Below, piece by piece: positions 27,273 to 36,512 of a DNA stretch of 64,000 bases; the first letter of the stretch is position 1; each line of letters begins with the position of its first letter. The position numbers and the translations under genes were made by a program. The DNA comes from SMWD01 sp051008895 (GTDB lineage Bacteria > Pseudomonadota > Gammaproteobacteria > Steroidobacterales > GCA-2729495), in contig JBPCXI010000273.1 of NCBI GenBank assembly GCA_051008895.1, positions 1 to 64,000 of the forward strand, in the 5' to 3' direction. Below the pieces are notes generated by a model. It saw only the letters and a list, made by a program, of their open reading frames with translations. It ran no database searches and was not told the origin of the DNA.

Positions 27273-27544
27273 CCCGGGCCCGCTTATGTTTACACCCATC
27301 CGGGTGTGACGCGGTTCACAGTTCCGCACCCGCTTCTCGTTCGCGGCCAACTCGCACGTGAGTTTCGCGCCGTTGATGCCGATATCTACCTAAGGCAACC
27401 CGCTGAATTCGTTTTACTAAATCACGGGTTGAGTAGTCCGTCACAGCATTTTGCGGGCGAAAAGTGTGAACTCGCGAAGACGGTGGTTGGAAGTGAGTCC
27501 ACCGCCACGTGTTGTGCACGAGTCTTTTTTCGGAGTCGAACGAA

Positions 27545-29626
27545 ATGATGGCCACGAATCGAGTGCCACGAGTTCTTTGGCCCGGCGTTTTCGCCGCGTG
27601 CCTGAGTCTCGCATTGATACAACCGGCATGGTCCGCAGCGACGGCCAGCGCCGAAACCGAACAACTGATGGATCTGAGCCTCGAGGAACTGCTGCAGGTG
27701 CAGGTCACGACGCTGTCGCGCCGACCGCAGACATTGTCGAGCTCACCTGCCGCCGTATTTGTCGTGTCGCAGGCGGATATTCGCAAGTCCGGTGCGCGCA
27801 CGATACCGGACGTGCTGCGCATGGTCCCCGGCGTTCAGGTCGCGCAGGTCGATGCGAACACCTGGGCCGTAACCGCGCGCGGCTCGAACGGAGTTTTCGC
27901 CAACAAACTGCTGGTGCTGCAGGATGGCCGCTCGCTCTATGGGCCGATGTTCTCCGGCGTGCGCTGGGACGCGCAGGACACGGACCTCGCGTCGATCGAG
28001 CGCATCGAGGTCATCCGCGGACCGGGCGCGGTCATGTGGGGCTCGAATGCGGTCAACGGCGTCATCAACATCATCACCAAGGACTCAGCCGATACACACG
28101 GACTCAAGGCGGAAGTCGCGGTCGGCAGCCTGACCAACATCGAGACCACCGTTCGCTGGGGCGGCAAAGCTGGAGACTCGGCTAACTATCGCCTGTTCGC
28201 GAAGTATTTCGATCGCGACGGCTTCGACGATGGCGGCGGCAGCGACGCATACGATAACTGGGACTTCGCACGCATCGGCGGCCGTCTCGACTGGAATCTT
28301 TCCGACGCGGATGAGTTGCGCCTCACGGGCGAGATCTACGACGGCACGAGCGGCGAAAATTTCACCTCGAGCTCGACCACGCCTCCGTTCACGGTGAACT
28401 CCGACATCGAGACGAAGCCACGCGGCGGCTTCCTGACCGCGAACTGGACGCGCAAACTCTCTGATACGTCAGACTTTTCCGTGCAGGTTTACTACGACCG
28501 CGCGGAGCGCGGCGATGCACTTCCTGGTGAAGAACGCGATACCAAAAGCCTGGATTTCCAGCACAGGTTCATGCTCGGCACGCGCAACGATCTGATCTGG
28601 GGCTTCGAGGTCCGCCACAACGAAGATTCGACGCTCGGATCGGAAACCATCTCGCTGAATCCCGACAGTCGCACGCAGCGGCTGTTCAGCGGCTTCGTGC
28701 AGGATGAAATCCGCGTTTACGGCGACAACCTGTTCCTGACGCTGGGCGCCAAGGTTGAAAAGAACAACTTCAGCCGATCCGACTACGAGTGGTCGCCGAA
28801 TGCGCGGCTCGCCTGGCTCGTCACAGACACGACGACGCTGTGGACCTCGGTCGCGCGCGCGGTGCGCACGCCGAGCCGGTTCGAGCAAGACGTGCGCATT
28901 CTCGGCGCCGTGCTGCCGCCGCTGGTGCCGCCGAATCCGGATCCGGTTCCGTTCGCGATTACCGTAAACGGCAATCCGGAATTCGACAGCGAGACGGTCA
29001 CGTCATACGAGCTCGGCTTCCGCACGCAACCGCTGGATAACCTGACGGTGGACGTCGCGGTGTTCTACAACGACTACAAAGATCTTCGCTGGGGCCAGGA
29101 CCTCGGCGTCTCCTGCCAGCCGGCCGGGCTGCCGATTTCGAATCCACTCTGTTTCGCAGGACCGTTCGACTATACGGAACTCGGCGTCTCGTTTATCAAC
29201 CAGGGCCGTCAGGATACGAAGGGGTTCGAGTTGGCGCTGTCGTATATCCCGCGCGACTGGTGGCAGCTCTACGCCGCGTATACATACCTGCGGATCGACG
29301 GTGACGATTTCAGCAATCTGCCGTTGTCATTCGGCGAAGACGCGCCCGAACACCAGCTTTCCCTGCGCTCGAACATGAACATCACGAAACGTGGCGACCT
29401 GGATCTCTGGTTACGCTACGTCGATGAACTGCCCATACAGCAGGTACCGGACTACGTCACGCTCGATGCGCGCTTCGCCTGGCAGGTCATGAACGGCCTG
29501 CAGGTCGCACTCGTCGGCCGCAACCTGCTCGAGTCGAGTCATCTCGAATTCCGCGAGGAGTTCGGCAGCAACGTCTCGGTCGAGGTCCAGCGTGAAGCGC
29601 TCGCCGAAATCGTCTGGCAGTTCTGA
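27545..29626 (+). CDS. TonB-dependent receptor
   Basis: A 693-residue outer-membrane receptor. The signal peptide ends near PAWSAA. The mature protein begins with a MDLSLEELLQVQV segment, which resembles a TonB-box-proximal region. The plug domain follows (about residues 55-165: TIPDVLRMVPGVQVAQVDANT, RIEVIRGPGAVMWGSNAVNGVINI), then a 22-strand-type barrel ending in the aromatic residue of IVWQF. There is no N-terminal sigma-regulator signalling domain. The ligand is unknown. Two adjacent ATGs (27545 and 27548) are possible, with CGGAG about 12-15 bases ahead. It is the first gene of a four-gene same-strand unit with a YfiR-like protein, a hybrid kinase and a c-di-GMP enzyme. Confidence 0.93.
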   Translation: MMATNRVPRVLWPGVFAACLSLALIQPAWSAATASAETEQLMDLSLEELLQVQVTTLSRRPQTLSSSPAAVFVVSQADIRKSGARTIPDVLRMVPGVQVAQVDANTWAVTARGSNGVFANKLLVLQDGRSLYGPMFSGVRWDAQDTDLASIERIEVIRGPGAVMWGSNAVNGVINIITKDSADTHGLKAEVAVGSLTNIETTVRWGGKAGDSANYRLFAKYFDRDGFDDGGGSDAYDNWDFARIGGRLDWNLSDADELRLTGEIYDGTSGENFTSSSTTPPFTVNSDIETKPRGGFLTANWTRKLSDTSDFSVQVYYDRAERGDALPGEERDTKSLDFQHRFMLGTRNDLIWGFEVRHNEDSTLGSETISLNPDSRTQRLFSGFVQDEIRVYGDNLFLTLGAKVEKNNFSRSDYEWSPNARLAWLVTDTTTLWTSVARAVRTPSRFEQDVRILGAVLPPLVPPNPDPVPFAITVNGNPEFDSETVTSYELGFRTQPLDNLTVDVAVFYNDYKDLRWGQDLGVSCQPAGLPISNPLCFAGPFDYTELGVSFINQGRQDTKGFELALSYIPRDWWQLYAAYTYLRIDGDDFSNLPLSFGEDAPEHQLSLRSNMNITKRGDLDLWLRYVDELPIQQVPDYVTLDARFAWQVMNGLQVALVGRNLLESSHLEFREEFGSNVSVEVQREALAEIVWQF

Positions 29627-29643
29627 GTAACAAGCTGAGTTAA

Positions 29644-30219
29644 GTGGGGAACTTCAAGACACTCGGACGTCGATGCGCTGCATGGCTGCGCGCTCCGCGC
29701 ACATTTGCGACGTTGCTTGCCGTGTTGCTGTGTGGCCCCGTGGTCGCGGTCGCCGAACAAAGCGCATCCGAGCACGCGGTCAAAGCGGCTATTGTCTACA
29801 AGATCGCGAAGTTCGTGTCGTGGCCCGAAGACGCGCTGGCCGACGACGGCGACTTGCCGATCTGCCTGCCCGATGAAGATCCGATCGGCCCCGCGATGGA
29901 CGCACTGGCCGGCAAACAGGTGCAGGGCCGGACGATCCGGATTCATCGGTTCAATAGTACAGACGGGCTGGCCGAAGAGTGCGCAGTACTGTTCCTGAGT
30001 CAGGCCGCTGCGTTACCGAGACCGTCCCTGGTATCGGGCGTCGCCAACGCGCCGGTGCTGACGATCGGTGACAGCAAGGACTTCGTCGACATCGGCGGCA
30101 TCGTGACGCTCGAAGTGCAGAAGAACCGCGTGCAGTTTGCGATCAACGTCCGCGCGAGCGACCGCGCCGGCCTCGGCATCAGCGCGCAGCTGCTGCAGCT
30201 GGCGAAGATCAGGAACTAG
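29644..30219 (+). CDS. YfiR-family (DUF4154) periplasmic regulator
   Basis: A 191-residue exported protein with a signal peptide (hydrophobic TLLAVLLCGPVVAVA) and the YfiR core: EHAVKAAIVYKIAKFVSWP, LPICLPDEDP, ILFLS-like AVLFLSQ, VLTIGDSKDF and a C-terminal VQFAINVRASDRAGLGISAQLLQLAK. In Pseudomonas, YfiR sits in the periplasm and represses the CHASE8 cyclase YfiN. Here C74 and C113 have the same 39-residue spacing as the YfiR C71-C110 disulfide; the second disulfide pair of YfiR is absent. The start is GTG at 29644. It sits between the receptor and the CHASE8 kinase, consistent with a periplasmic relay between them. Confidence 0.9.
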   Translation: MGNFKTLGRRCAAWLRAPRTFATLLAVLLCGPVVAVAEQSASEHAVKAAIVYKIAKFVSWPEDALADDGDLPICLPDEDPIGPAMDALAGKQVQGRTIRIHRFNSTDGLAEECAVLFLSQAAALPRPSLVSGVANAPVLTIGDSKDFVDIGGIVTLEVQKNRVQFAINVRASDRAGLGISAQLLQLAKIRN

Positions 30220-30230
30220 CGGTATCGATC

Positions 30231-33101
30231 ATGAAATCGTTTGCCGACATCCCCATCGCCAAGAAGCTCGTCAGCATCATGCTGGCGACGACCGTCATAG
30301 CTTTGCTGCTGGCGTCGATGATGCAGGCGGCGACGGAAGGTATCGCCTATCGCCAGGACATCGTCGAGAACCTCGCCACCATTGCGGACGTGATCGGCAC
30401 GAACAGCGTCGGCGCAATCACCTTCGAAGACCGCGAACTCGCGCAGGAAGTGCTGCTGTCGCTGAAGGCCGAGCCGAGCATCATTACCGGCCGGATTTTC
30501 GACGCCAACCGCGTGCAACTGGCGAGCTTTCGATCCGGTAGCCCCCCCGCCGGTCCGGAGGAAGCCGAGGCGCGCCGGCGTCAGATCAAAACCTGGCTAA
30601 CCGCGGGCTTGCCCGTTCGATCTTTCGTCGGCCTGCAGTCCGTCGATATCGTTCAGCCAATCCGCTTCGATCGCGAGACGATCGGCTACGTGCATCTGCA
30701 GGCGACACTGCAACCGCTGGTACAAACTCTCGTCCGCTTCGCCTGGATGGCCGGCATCACGGTCGCGCTGGCCGTGCTGGTCGCGTATTTCCTGTCGTTC
30801 CGACTGCAATCGCTGGTGTCGCGGCCGATCCTCGCGCTCGCCGACCTGATGCGCCGCGTGACGCATGATAACGACTACTCGCTGCGCGCCCGCAAATCGG
30901 GCGACGATGAGGTTGGCAGCCTGATCGACGGCTTCAACAACATGCTGCAGGAGATCTCCGAGCGCGATCAGCGGCTCATGGAGGGGCGCGCGACCCTCGA
31001 CGAGCAAGCGAACAACCTCGCACAAGCGAACGAGCGACTGAAGCTCGCAATGAACGAGTCGATCACGGCGCGCGAGAACGCCGAGCATGCCAACCACGCG
31101 AAGAGCGAATTCCTCGCGCGTATGAGTCACGAGATTCGTACGCCGATGAATGGTGTGCTGGGCATGACGGAGCTGATTCTCGCTTCGGACCTTGACGCGA
31201 AGCAGGAGCACTTCGCGGAGACGATTCGCGACTCCGCCGAATCCCTGCTCGACATCATCAACGACATCCTCGACTTCTCCAAAATCGAAGCCGGCAAGCT
31301 CGAACTCGAGCAGGCCGAGTTCGACCTCCGCCACGTCGTCGAGAGCGTAGTGGAACTCTTGTCCGTCCGCGCGCAAGCCAAGGGGCTGGAGATGTTGTGC
31401 GATATTCCGCCGTCCCTCGATACGCTCGTCCACGGGGACCAGACGCGCCTGCGGCAGATTCTGACCAACCTGATCGGCAACTCGATCAAGTTTACCGAGG
31501 ACGGGGAAATCAGCGTGCGCGTCATGCCCGACAAGACGGACGGCAGCACCGCGAAATTCCGGTTTGAAGTTCGGGATACCGGCATCGGCATCAAGGCCGA
31601 CAGCCAGGAAATGATCTTCGAATTATTCTCGCAAGAAGACGGCAGCACGACCCGACGCTACGGCGGTACCGGACTCGGCCTCGCAATTTGCAGGCAGCTC
31701 GCGGAGTTGATGGGCGGCGAAATCGGCGTCGACAGCGTAACGGGCACAGGCACGACGTTCTGGTTTACCGCGCAATTCACCGGATGCAGCCGCGCATGGC
31801 ACGAAGTCACGTTGTCCGATCTCGAGAATCCGGGCGCGCTGAGAGTGCTGATCGTCGACGACAATGCGACCAACCGCGAAATCCTGATCCATCAGCTTGC
31901 CGCGTGGCAGATTCGCGCCGATTCTGCGGCAAACGGACCCGAAGCGCTGGATTTGATGGAAGCGCACGCAGAGGAAGGCGCGCCATACGAACTCGCTATC
32001 CTCGACTGGCACATGCCGGGCATGGACGGCCTCGAGCTCGCACAAACGATTAGCTCGAATCCGCAACTTAGCGCAACGAAGATGGTCATGCTGACATCCG
32101 CGTCCGCGGACGACGGCGGCCAGCGTCTGATCGACGCCGGTGTCAGGGCCCACCTGAATAAACCGGCTCGCCCTGCACGCCTGCGCCAATGTATCGCCCA
32201 GGTGCTGAACATTCAAAAACCGGGTCAACCGCGGACCGACGATCGCTACAACGACGTGGCGAAGAATGAGGGTCAGGCCGCGCATATACCGGCTAATACG
32301 CACGTGCTTCTCGTCGAAGACAATCCGGTCAACCGTGAGGTCGCAACGAGCATGCTCAATGCGATGGGATGCAGGGTCGACGAGGTACCCAACGGCCGCG
32401 ATGCAGTCGAAATCGTGCGCAGGCAGAAATTCGACGTCGTGCTGATGGATTGCGAGATGCCGATCATGGACGGCTACGCCGCGACCGGCGCGATCCGGGC
32501 ATGGGAGGCGGACGTCCATGACCACGATCACCTGCCGATCATCGCGTTGACCGCACACGCGTTGCCGGAAGATCGCAAGCGCTGCCTCAGCGCGGGAATG
32601 GACGACTTCCTGAGCAAGCCGTTCTCGATGGACGCGCTGCGCGGCGTGCTCGGGCGCTGGCTGCCGTTGCAAGACGGCACACCGACCGGCGAGATCGAAG
32701 TGGACGAGGATCCGACGGAGGAAGGACGAGAGCTTAGCGAAGTGTCGTTCGTCGGCCCGGTACGCAACAAAGCGCTCGACATGATCGGCGACCTGGACCC
32801 GGAAAACGGCAAGGAACTCGCCACTCGTGTCGTGGAGGTTTACGAATCCAACTCAATGGAACTGATCGACTCTCTGTCGGCAGCGGTTACGGACCACGAC
32901 GGCGAACGCGTGCGCACCGCCGCGCATGCGCTGAAGTCGAGCAGCGGCAATGTCGGCGCCGAGCGCCTGATGAGCATGTGTCGCGAGATCGAACTTGCAG
33001 CGCGCGACAGCGAGTTCGATGCGGTGCCGGATCGAATCGTCGCGCTCAAAGAAGAGCATCAACTCGTCATCGAAGAGCTCAGGAAATGGACACAGACCTG
33101 A
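30231..33101 (+). CDS. CHASE8-HAMP hybrid sensor histidine kinase with two receiver domains and Hpt
   Basis: A 956-residue inner-membrane kinase. TM1 is about residues 12-33 and TM2 about 168-190. Between them is a periplasmic CHASE8-like domain (LATIADVIGTNSVGAITFED, then FDANRVQLASF), the sensor type found in YfiN. HAMP follows, then a coiled linker, HisKA with H300 (MSHEIRTPMNG) and HATPase (NLIGNSIKFTEDG, DTGIGI, GGTGLGLAI). The tail has two receivers with phospho-accepting D592 (LDWHMPGMDG) and D740 (MDCEMPIMDG), and an Hpt domain with H899 (AAHALKSSSG). All relay residues are present in both receivers. The stop overlaps the downstream c-di-GMP gene by 16 bases. Confidence 0.95.
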   Translation: MKSFADIPIAKKLVSIMLATTVIALLLASMMQAATEGIAYRQDIVENLATIADVIGTNSVGAITFEDRELAQEVLLSLKAEPSIITGRIFDANRVQLASFRSGSPPAGPEEAEARRRQIKTWLTAGLPVRSFVGLQSVDIVQPIRFDRETIGYVHLQATLQPLVQTLVRFAWMAGITVALAVLVAYFLSFRLQSLVSRPILALADLMRRVTHDNDYSLRARKSGDDEVGSLIDGFNNMLQEISERDQRLMEGRATLDEQANNLAQANERLKLAMNESITARENAEHANHAKSEFLARMSHEIRTPMNGVLGMTELILASDLDAKQEHFAETIRDSAESLLDIINDILDFSKIEAGKLELEQAEFDLRHVVESVVELLSVRAQAKGLEMLCDIPPSLDTLVHGDQTRLRQILTNLIGNSIKFTEDGEISVRVMPDKTDGSTAKFRFEVRDTGIGIKADSQEMIFELFSQEDGSTTRRYGGTGLGLAICRQLAELMGGEIGVDSVTGTGTTFWFTAQFTGCSRAWHEVTLSDLENPGALRVLIVDDNATNREILIHQLAAWQIRADSAANGPEALDLMEAHAEEGAPYELAILDWHMPGMDGLELAQTISSNPQLSATKMVMLTSASADDGGQRLIDAGVRAHLNKPARPARLRQCIAQVLNIQKPGQPRTDDRYNDVAKNEGQAAHIPANTHVLLVEDNPVNREVATSMLNAMGCRVDEVPNGRDAVEIVRRQKFDVVLMDCEMPIMDGYAATGAIRAWEADVHDHDHLPIIALTAHALPEDRKRCLSAGMDDFLSKPFSMDALRGVLGRWLPLQDGTPTGEIEVDEDPTEEGRELSEVSFVGPVRNKALDMIGDLDPENGKELATRVVEVYESNSMELIDSLSAAVTDHDGERVRTAAHALKSSSGNVGAERLMSMCREIELAARDSEFDAVPDRIVALKEEHQLVIEELRKWTQT

Positions 33102-35227
33102 GCATGCAGACAACGGCCGGGCGACGCCACGACCTGATACTCGTCGTCGACGACGACCCGACCCTGCGCATGCTGGTGCGGGCGACGCTGGAGAAGTCCG
33201 GCTTCAATGTCGAAGAAGCCGAGGACGGCGAGGAAGCACTTAAGAAGTTCATCAAGTTTCAGCCCGCGGTCATCCTGATGGATGTCGAGATGCCAAAGCT
33301 GAACGGATACGAGACCTGCAAGCGAATTCGCGCCGACGCCGTCGGCGCGCACGTGCCGATCCTGATGGTAACCGGCCTCGAAGACATCGATTCGGTCAAT
33401 CGCGCCTACTCCGCCGGCGCCACCGACTTCCTGCCGAAGCCCATCAACTGGCCACTGATCTCTCATCGCGTGCGCTATGTACTTCGGGCAAGTCGCACCT
33501 ACGAAGAACTGAGAACCTCGGAGGCAAAAAACAACGCTCTGCTGAACGCGATGCCCGATACGCTGTTCGTGATTCGTCGCGACGGCGCAATCATGAACTT
33601 CATGGCCGGGAGTGACGCGGCGACGATGCCCGAACCACGGGGCGATCAGCTGACGATCGCCGAATACCTGCCCTGCTCCGTTGCGGCCGAATGGATGGAC
33701 ATGATCCGCGCGGTCATCAGCGACAGCCGACCGCAGACGGGCGAATTCTGCCTCGAACACGACGAGCAGATGTTCCATTACGAGCTGCAAATCGTTCCAT
33801 ACCTGAACGACCTGACTCTTGCGATCGTGCGCGAAATTACGGACAGGAAGCGGGCCGAGGAACGCGTGCATAAGCTCGCGTACTTCGACACGCTGACCGG
33901 ATTGCCGAATCGTCAGCTGTTCCTGCAGCAATTGTCCGACGCAATCGAAGGCGCACGAAAACATGACACCAAGGTCGCCGCACTGTACGTCGACCTCGAC
34001 AATTTCAAGCGGATCAACGATACGCTGGGCCATAACTTCGGCGATGTGGTATTGCAGACGATCGCGGATCGGCTCGACAGCTGCATTCGCAATGACGACT
34101 GCGTGCTTCGCCCGGACTCCGACGAGACCGACTTCAGACTCGCCCGGCTCGGCGGCGATGAGTTCGTCGCGATTCTGCGAGACCTCGATTCCACCGACGA
34201 CGCTGTCGCGGTCGCGGAACGCATACGCACTCAATTGACGCGACCCGTCGAACACCTCGGCCATGAGTTCGTCGTCACATCCAGCATCGGCGTCTCCCTG
34301 TACCCGGATGACGGCGAGGATATCGACTCGCTGCTGAAAAACGCAGACGTCGCGATGTACCAGGCGAAGAGCGCGGGGCGCAACAGCGTACGCTTCTACT
34401 CCGGCACGATGAGCATGCGGTCGCTCGAGCGACTCGAACTGGAGAATGGTCTGCGCTATGCGCTGCAGCGGGACGAGCTCGACCTGCACTACCAGCCGCA
34501 GATCGATCTCGCGACGGGCAAGCTCAGTGGCGTCGAAGCGCTGCTGCGCTGGAACCATCCGGAGCGCGGCAACATCCCGCCGGGTAGCTTCATTCCGCTA
34601 GCCGAGGAATGCGGCCTGATCACGCCGCTCGGCGAGTGGGTACTGGCGCGGGCTTGCCGACAGGCCAAGCAGTGGCAGGACAAGTTCGGAGAACATCCGA
34701 ACATGGCCGTCAACATCTCCAGCCAGCAGTTCTTTCACAGCGACATGGCGGAGGTCGTGCTGCAAATGGTATTCGATGCCGGCTTGAGTCCGTCGTCGCT
34801 GCAGCTGGAACTGACTGAGACCATCCTGATGAACGACGTCGAGGAGACGGTACGCACGCTGGCGAAGCTGAAAAAAGCCGGCGTGTCGCTCGCGATGGAC
34901 GACTTCGGCACCGGCTACTCGTCGCTGAGCTACCTCAAACGCCTGCCGCTCGACACGCTGAAAATCGATCGTTCATTCGTCTCGGATCTCGAGAACAACA
35001 GCGACGATGCGGCGATATGCGCAGCGATCATCGCCATGGCACACAACCTGGACCTGCGGGTGATCGCCGAAGGCGTCGAGACCGAGGAACAGCTCGACTA
35101 CCTGCGGTCGCAGAAATGCGACGAGATACAGGGCTTCTTCATCAGCAAGCCGGTGCCGGCGGACGAACTCGAAGCGAAGTTTCTCGACGAGAAGACGCGC
35201 AAGGCGCCGGTCGTCGCCGACACTTGA
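33086..35227 (+). CDS. Response regulator with REC-PAS-GGDEF-EAL domains (c-di-GMP synthase/phosphodiesterase)
   Basis: A 713-residue cytosolic protein. REC (about residues 15-135) has the acidic pocket VVDDDP and D66 (LMDVEMPKLNG). A PAS-like domain spans about 150-255, then GGDEF with an intact GGDEF signature at 356-360 and EAL with EAL at 484-486 plus DDFGTGYSSL, LKIDRSFV and VIAEGVET. Both catalytic halves look intact, so it may make or break c-di-GMP depending on phosphorylation. The usual RxxD inhibitory-site register is broken by about five extra residues before GGDEF. The ATG at 33086 overlaps the kinase gene, so coupling is likely; an ATG at 33104 is an alternative. The kinase Hpt is the natural phosphodonor (inference). 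Confidence 0.94.
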   Translation: MDTDLSMQTTAGRRHDLILVVDDDPTLRMLVRATLEKSGFNVEEAEDGEEALKKFIKFQPAVILMDVEMPKLNGYETCKRIRADAVGAHVPILMVTGLEDIDSVNRAYSAGATDFLPKPINWPLISHRVRYVLRASRTYEELRTSEAKNNALLNAMPDTLFVIRRDGAIMNFMAGSDAATMPEPRGDQLTIAEYLPCSVAAEWMDMIRAVISDSRPQTGEFCLEHDEQMFHYELQIVPYLNDLTLAIVREITDRKRAEERVHKLAYFDTLTGLPNRQLFLQQLSDAIEGARKHDTKVAALYVDLDNFKRINDTLGHNFGDVVLQTIADRLDSCIRNDDCVLRPDSDETDFRLARLGGDEFVAILRDLDSTDDAVAVAERIRTQLTRPVEHLGHEFVVTSSIGVSLYPDDGEDIDSLLKNADVAMYQAKSAGRNSVRFYSGTMSMRSLERLELENGLRYALQRDELDLHYQPQIDLATGKLSGVEALLRWNHPERGNIPPGSFIPLAEECGLITPLGEWVLARACRQAKQWQDKFGEHPNMAVNISSQQFFHSDMAEVVLQMVFDAGLSPSSLQLELTETILMNDVEETVRTLAKLKKAGVSLAMDDFGTGYSSLSYLKRLPLDTLKIDRSFVSDLENNSDDAAICAAIIAMAHNLDLRVIAEGVETEEQLDYLRSQKCDEIQGFFISKPVPADELEAKFLDEKTRKAPVVADT

Positions 35228-35237
35228 TCGAAAGCCG

Positions 35238-35708
35238 TCAATCGGGGGCCGCGGGCCCGCCGCCGAGATAGCGCGCGGTCGCGTAGCACGACTGCCGGGA
35301 TCGGGCGATGAAACGGCTGAACTGCGGCGAGTTCGCACCGTTCTCGCGTACGTACTCCGCCTCGGCCTGCGTGAAGCCATCCGCAATCATTTGCGCCGAA
35401 CACTGACACCAGATCGCATATTGCTCGTGCGTCAGGCCGGATTCCTGCAGGAATTCAGCTGCGGCCATGCACGCGGTCGCGTCGAACCCGGCCCGCACCG
35501 GTCGCCCCGGGCCCGCCCGATGAGCGAACTCCGATTCGACCGCGAGATACAGGCCGTAGGGCGGCAGCAGCAGCGCGCCAACCGCCTCGCCGACCGAATG
35601 CGTCCGCCACGCGTGCCACGCGCCGAATAACCAGAAGACCAGGAATATTCCGCCATTGACCCAGACCAGCGGGCTGTTGAGGAGCGCCTCCCGGTCGAAC
35701 GAGAGCAG
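35238..35708 (-). CDS. Small membrane protein of unknown function, start uncertain
   Basis: The coding part has two hydrophobic segments (WVNGGIFLVFWLFGAWHAW and AVGALLLPPYGLYLAV) followed by a soluble Cys-containing tail with ATACMAAAEFLQESGLTHEQY, CQCSAQMIADGFTQAEAEYV and SCYATARYLGG. I do not recognise the family. No ATG, GTG or TTG is present in frame between the FKBP gene stop and the first membrane segment. The given start is a CTG at 35708 (156 residues). The alternative is the ATG at 35825, which would overlap the FKBP gene by 100 bases and add an Arg-rich N terminus with little family character. The tail might be an export-linked or Cys-pair domain. Confidence 0.6.
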   Translation of the reverse strand: MLSFDREALLNSPLVWVNGGIFLVFWLFGAWHAWRTHSVGEAVGALLLPPYGLYLAVESEFAHRAGPGRPVRAGFDATACMAAAEFLQESGLTHEQYAIWCQCSAQMIADGFTQAEAEYVRENGANSPQFSRFIARSRQSCYATARYLGGGPAAPD

Positions 35709-35725
35709 GGATTTTCGCTGGCGGG

Positions 35726-36403
35726 TTACTCGACGACCTCGATCAGCTCGACCTCGAACGTCAACGCGGCACCGCCAGGAATCGCGCCGCTGCCGCGCTC
35801 GCCGTAGGCCACCTCGGCAGGGCACGTGATCTTGCTCTTGCCACCCTCTTTGATCGTCGGGATCGCCTCACGCCAGCATGGGATGACCCGATCCAGCGAT
35901 GACGTGAACGGTTCGCCGCGATCGACCGAACTGTCGAAAACGGTGCCGTCCCGGAGCGTGCCGTGATAGTGCGCCTTGACCGTGGAATCGGCCGTCGGGG
36001 AGTCACCGGAGCCCGCGGTTATCTCACGAATCACGATGCCCGACGCGGTCGTTGTCGCACCCGGCTCGGCCGCCATCTGCTCGATATACGCCTGCGCCGA
36101 CGCTTGCTCGCGAACCGCATTCGCGGCCATCCGCTGCTGCGCGATCTCGTTCAATTTCTGGCCGTAGACCTGCGCGTCGAGCGTCATCGCATCGCCGCCG
36201 AGCGCATCGCGCATGCCCCGCTCGAGGGCGTCCAGCTCCGCGTCGGTCAGGTTCAGCGGCACCAGGTTCGCGCTGAGCTGCGTGCCGAGAAAATAGAAAA
36301 CCTTATCCTCTTCGCTCAGCGGCTGCGGGTCGGCCGAACAGGCCGTTCCTGCCGCCAGCAGGACGGCAGTCGCGACCAGGGTCGCAAGCTTGGGGTGATT
36401 CAT
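35726..36403 (-). CDS. FKBP-type peptidyl-prolyl cis-trans isomerase, exported
   Basis: A 225-residue FkpA/Mip-like isomerase. The signal sequence MNHPKLATLVATAVLLAAGTAC is exported, possibly lipidated at the Cys, although GTAC is a weak lipobox. An N-terminal helical dimerisation region (residues 30-115, SEEDKVFYFLGTQLSANL) precedes the FKBP domain (about 120-225) with VKAHYHGTLRDGTVFDSS, EPFTSSLDRVIPCWREA and AYGERGSGAIPGGAALTFEVELI. It speeds prolyl isomerisation of envelope proteins. The second ATG of an ATGATG pair (36403) was chosen because AAGGAG is five bases ahead of it. tRNA-Ser lies just upstream on the same strand. Confidence 0.93.
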   Translation of the reverse strand: MNHPKLATLVATAVLLAAGTACSADPQPLSEEDKVFYFLGTQLSANLVPLNLTDAELDALERGMRDALGGDAMTLDAQVYGQKLNEIAQQRMAANAVREQASAQAYIEQMAAEPGATTTASGIVIREITAGSGDSPTADSTVKAHYHGTLRDGTVFDSSVDRGEPFTSSLDRVIPCWREAIPTIKEGGKSKITCPAEVAYGERGSGAIPGGAALTFEVELIEVVE

Positions 36404-36421
36404 CATAGCTCCTTGGGTGAA

Positions 36422-36512
36422 TGGCGGAGGGAGAGGGATTCGAACCCCCGTGGGGCGTAAGCCCCCCACTGATTTCGAATCAGGGCCGTTTGACCAGCTC
36501 CGGCATCCCTCC
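36422..36512 (-). tRNA. serU: tRNA-Ser (anticodon CGA)
   Basis: Read on the minus strand, the 91-base gene folds with acceptor stem GGAGGGA/TCCCTCC, discriminator G and an encoded CCA end. The anticodon loop TTCGAAA gives CGA, which reads UCG serine codons. A long variable arm (a GGGG/CCCC hairpin around CTTAC) and the T-loop GTTCGAATC complete a type II tRNA. The layout matches the E. coli serU isoacceptor class. A perfect TATAAT lies upstream. Confidence 0.95.

Noticed and set aside
27273..27544. Possible riboswitch or attenuator before the TonB receptor
   Set aside because: A short GGTGG...CCACC hairpin (about 6 bp with a 12-base loop) is near 27480-27505, but no conserved riboswitch core (cobalamin, c-di-GMP, FMN or TPP) is recognised. 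It is not strong enough to annotate.
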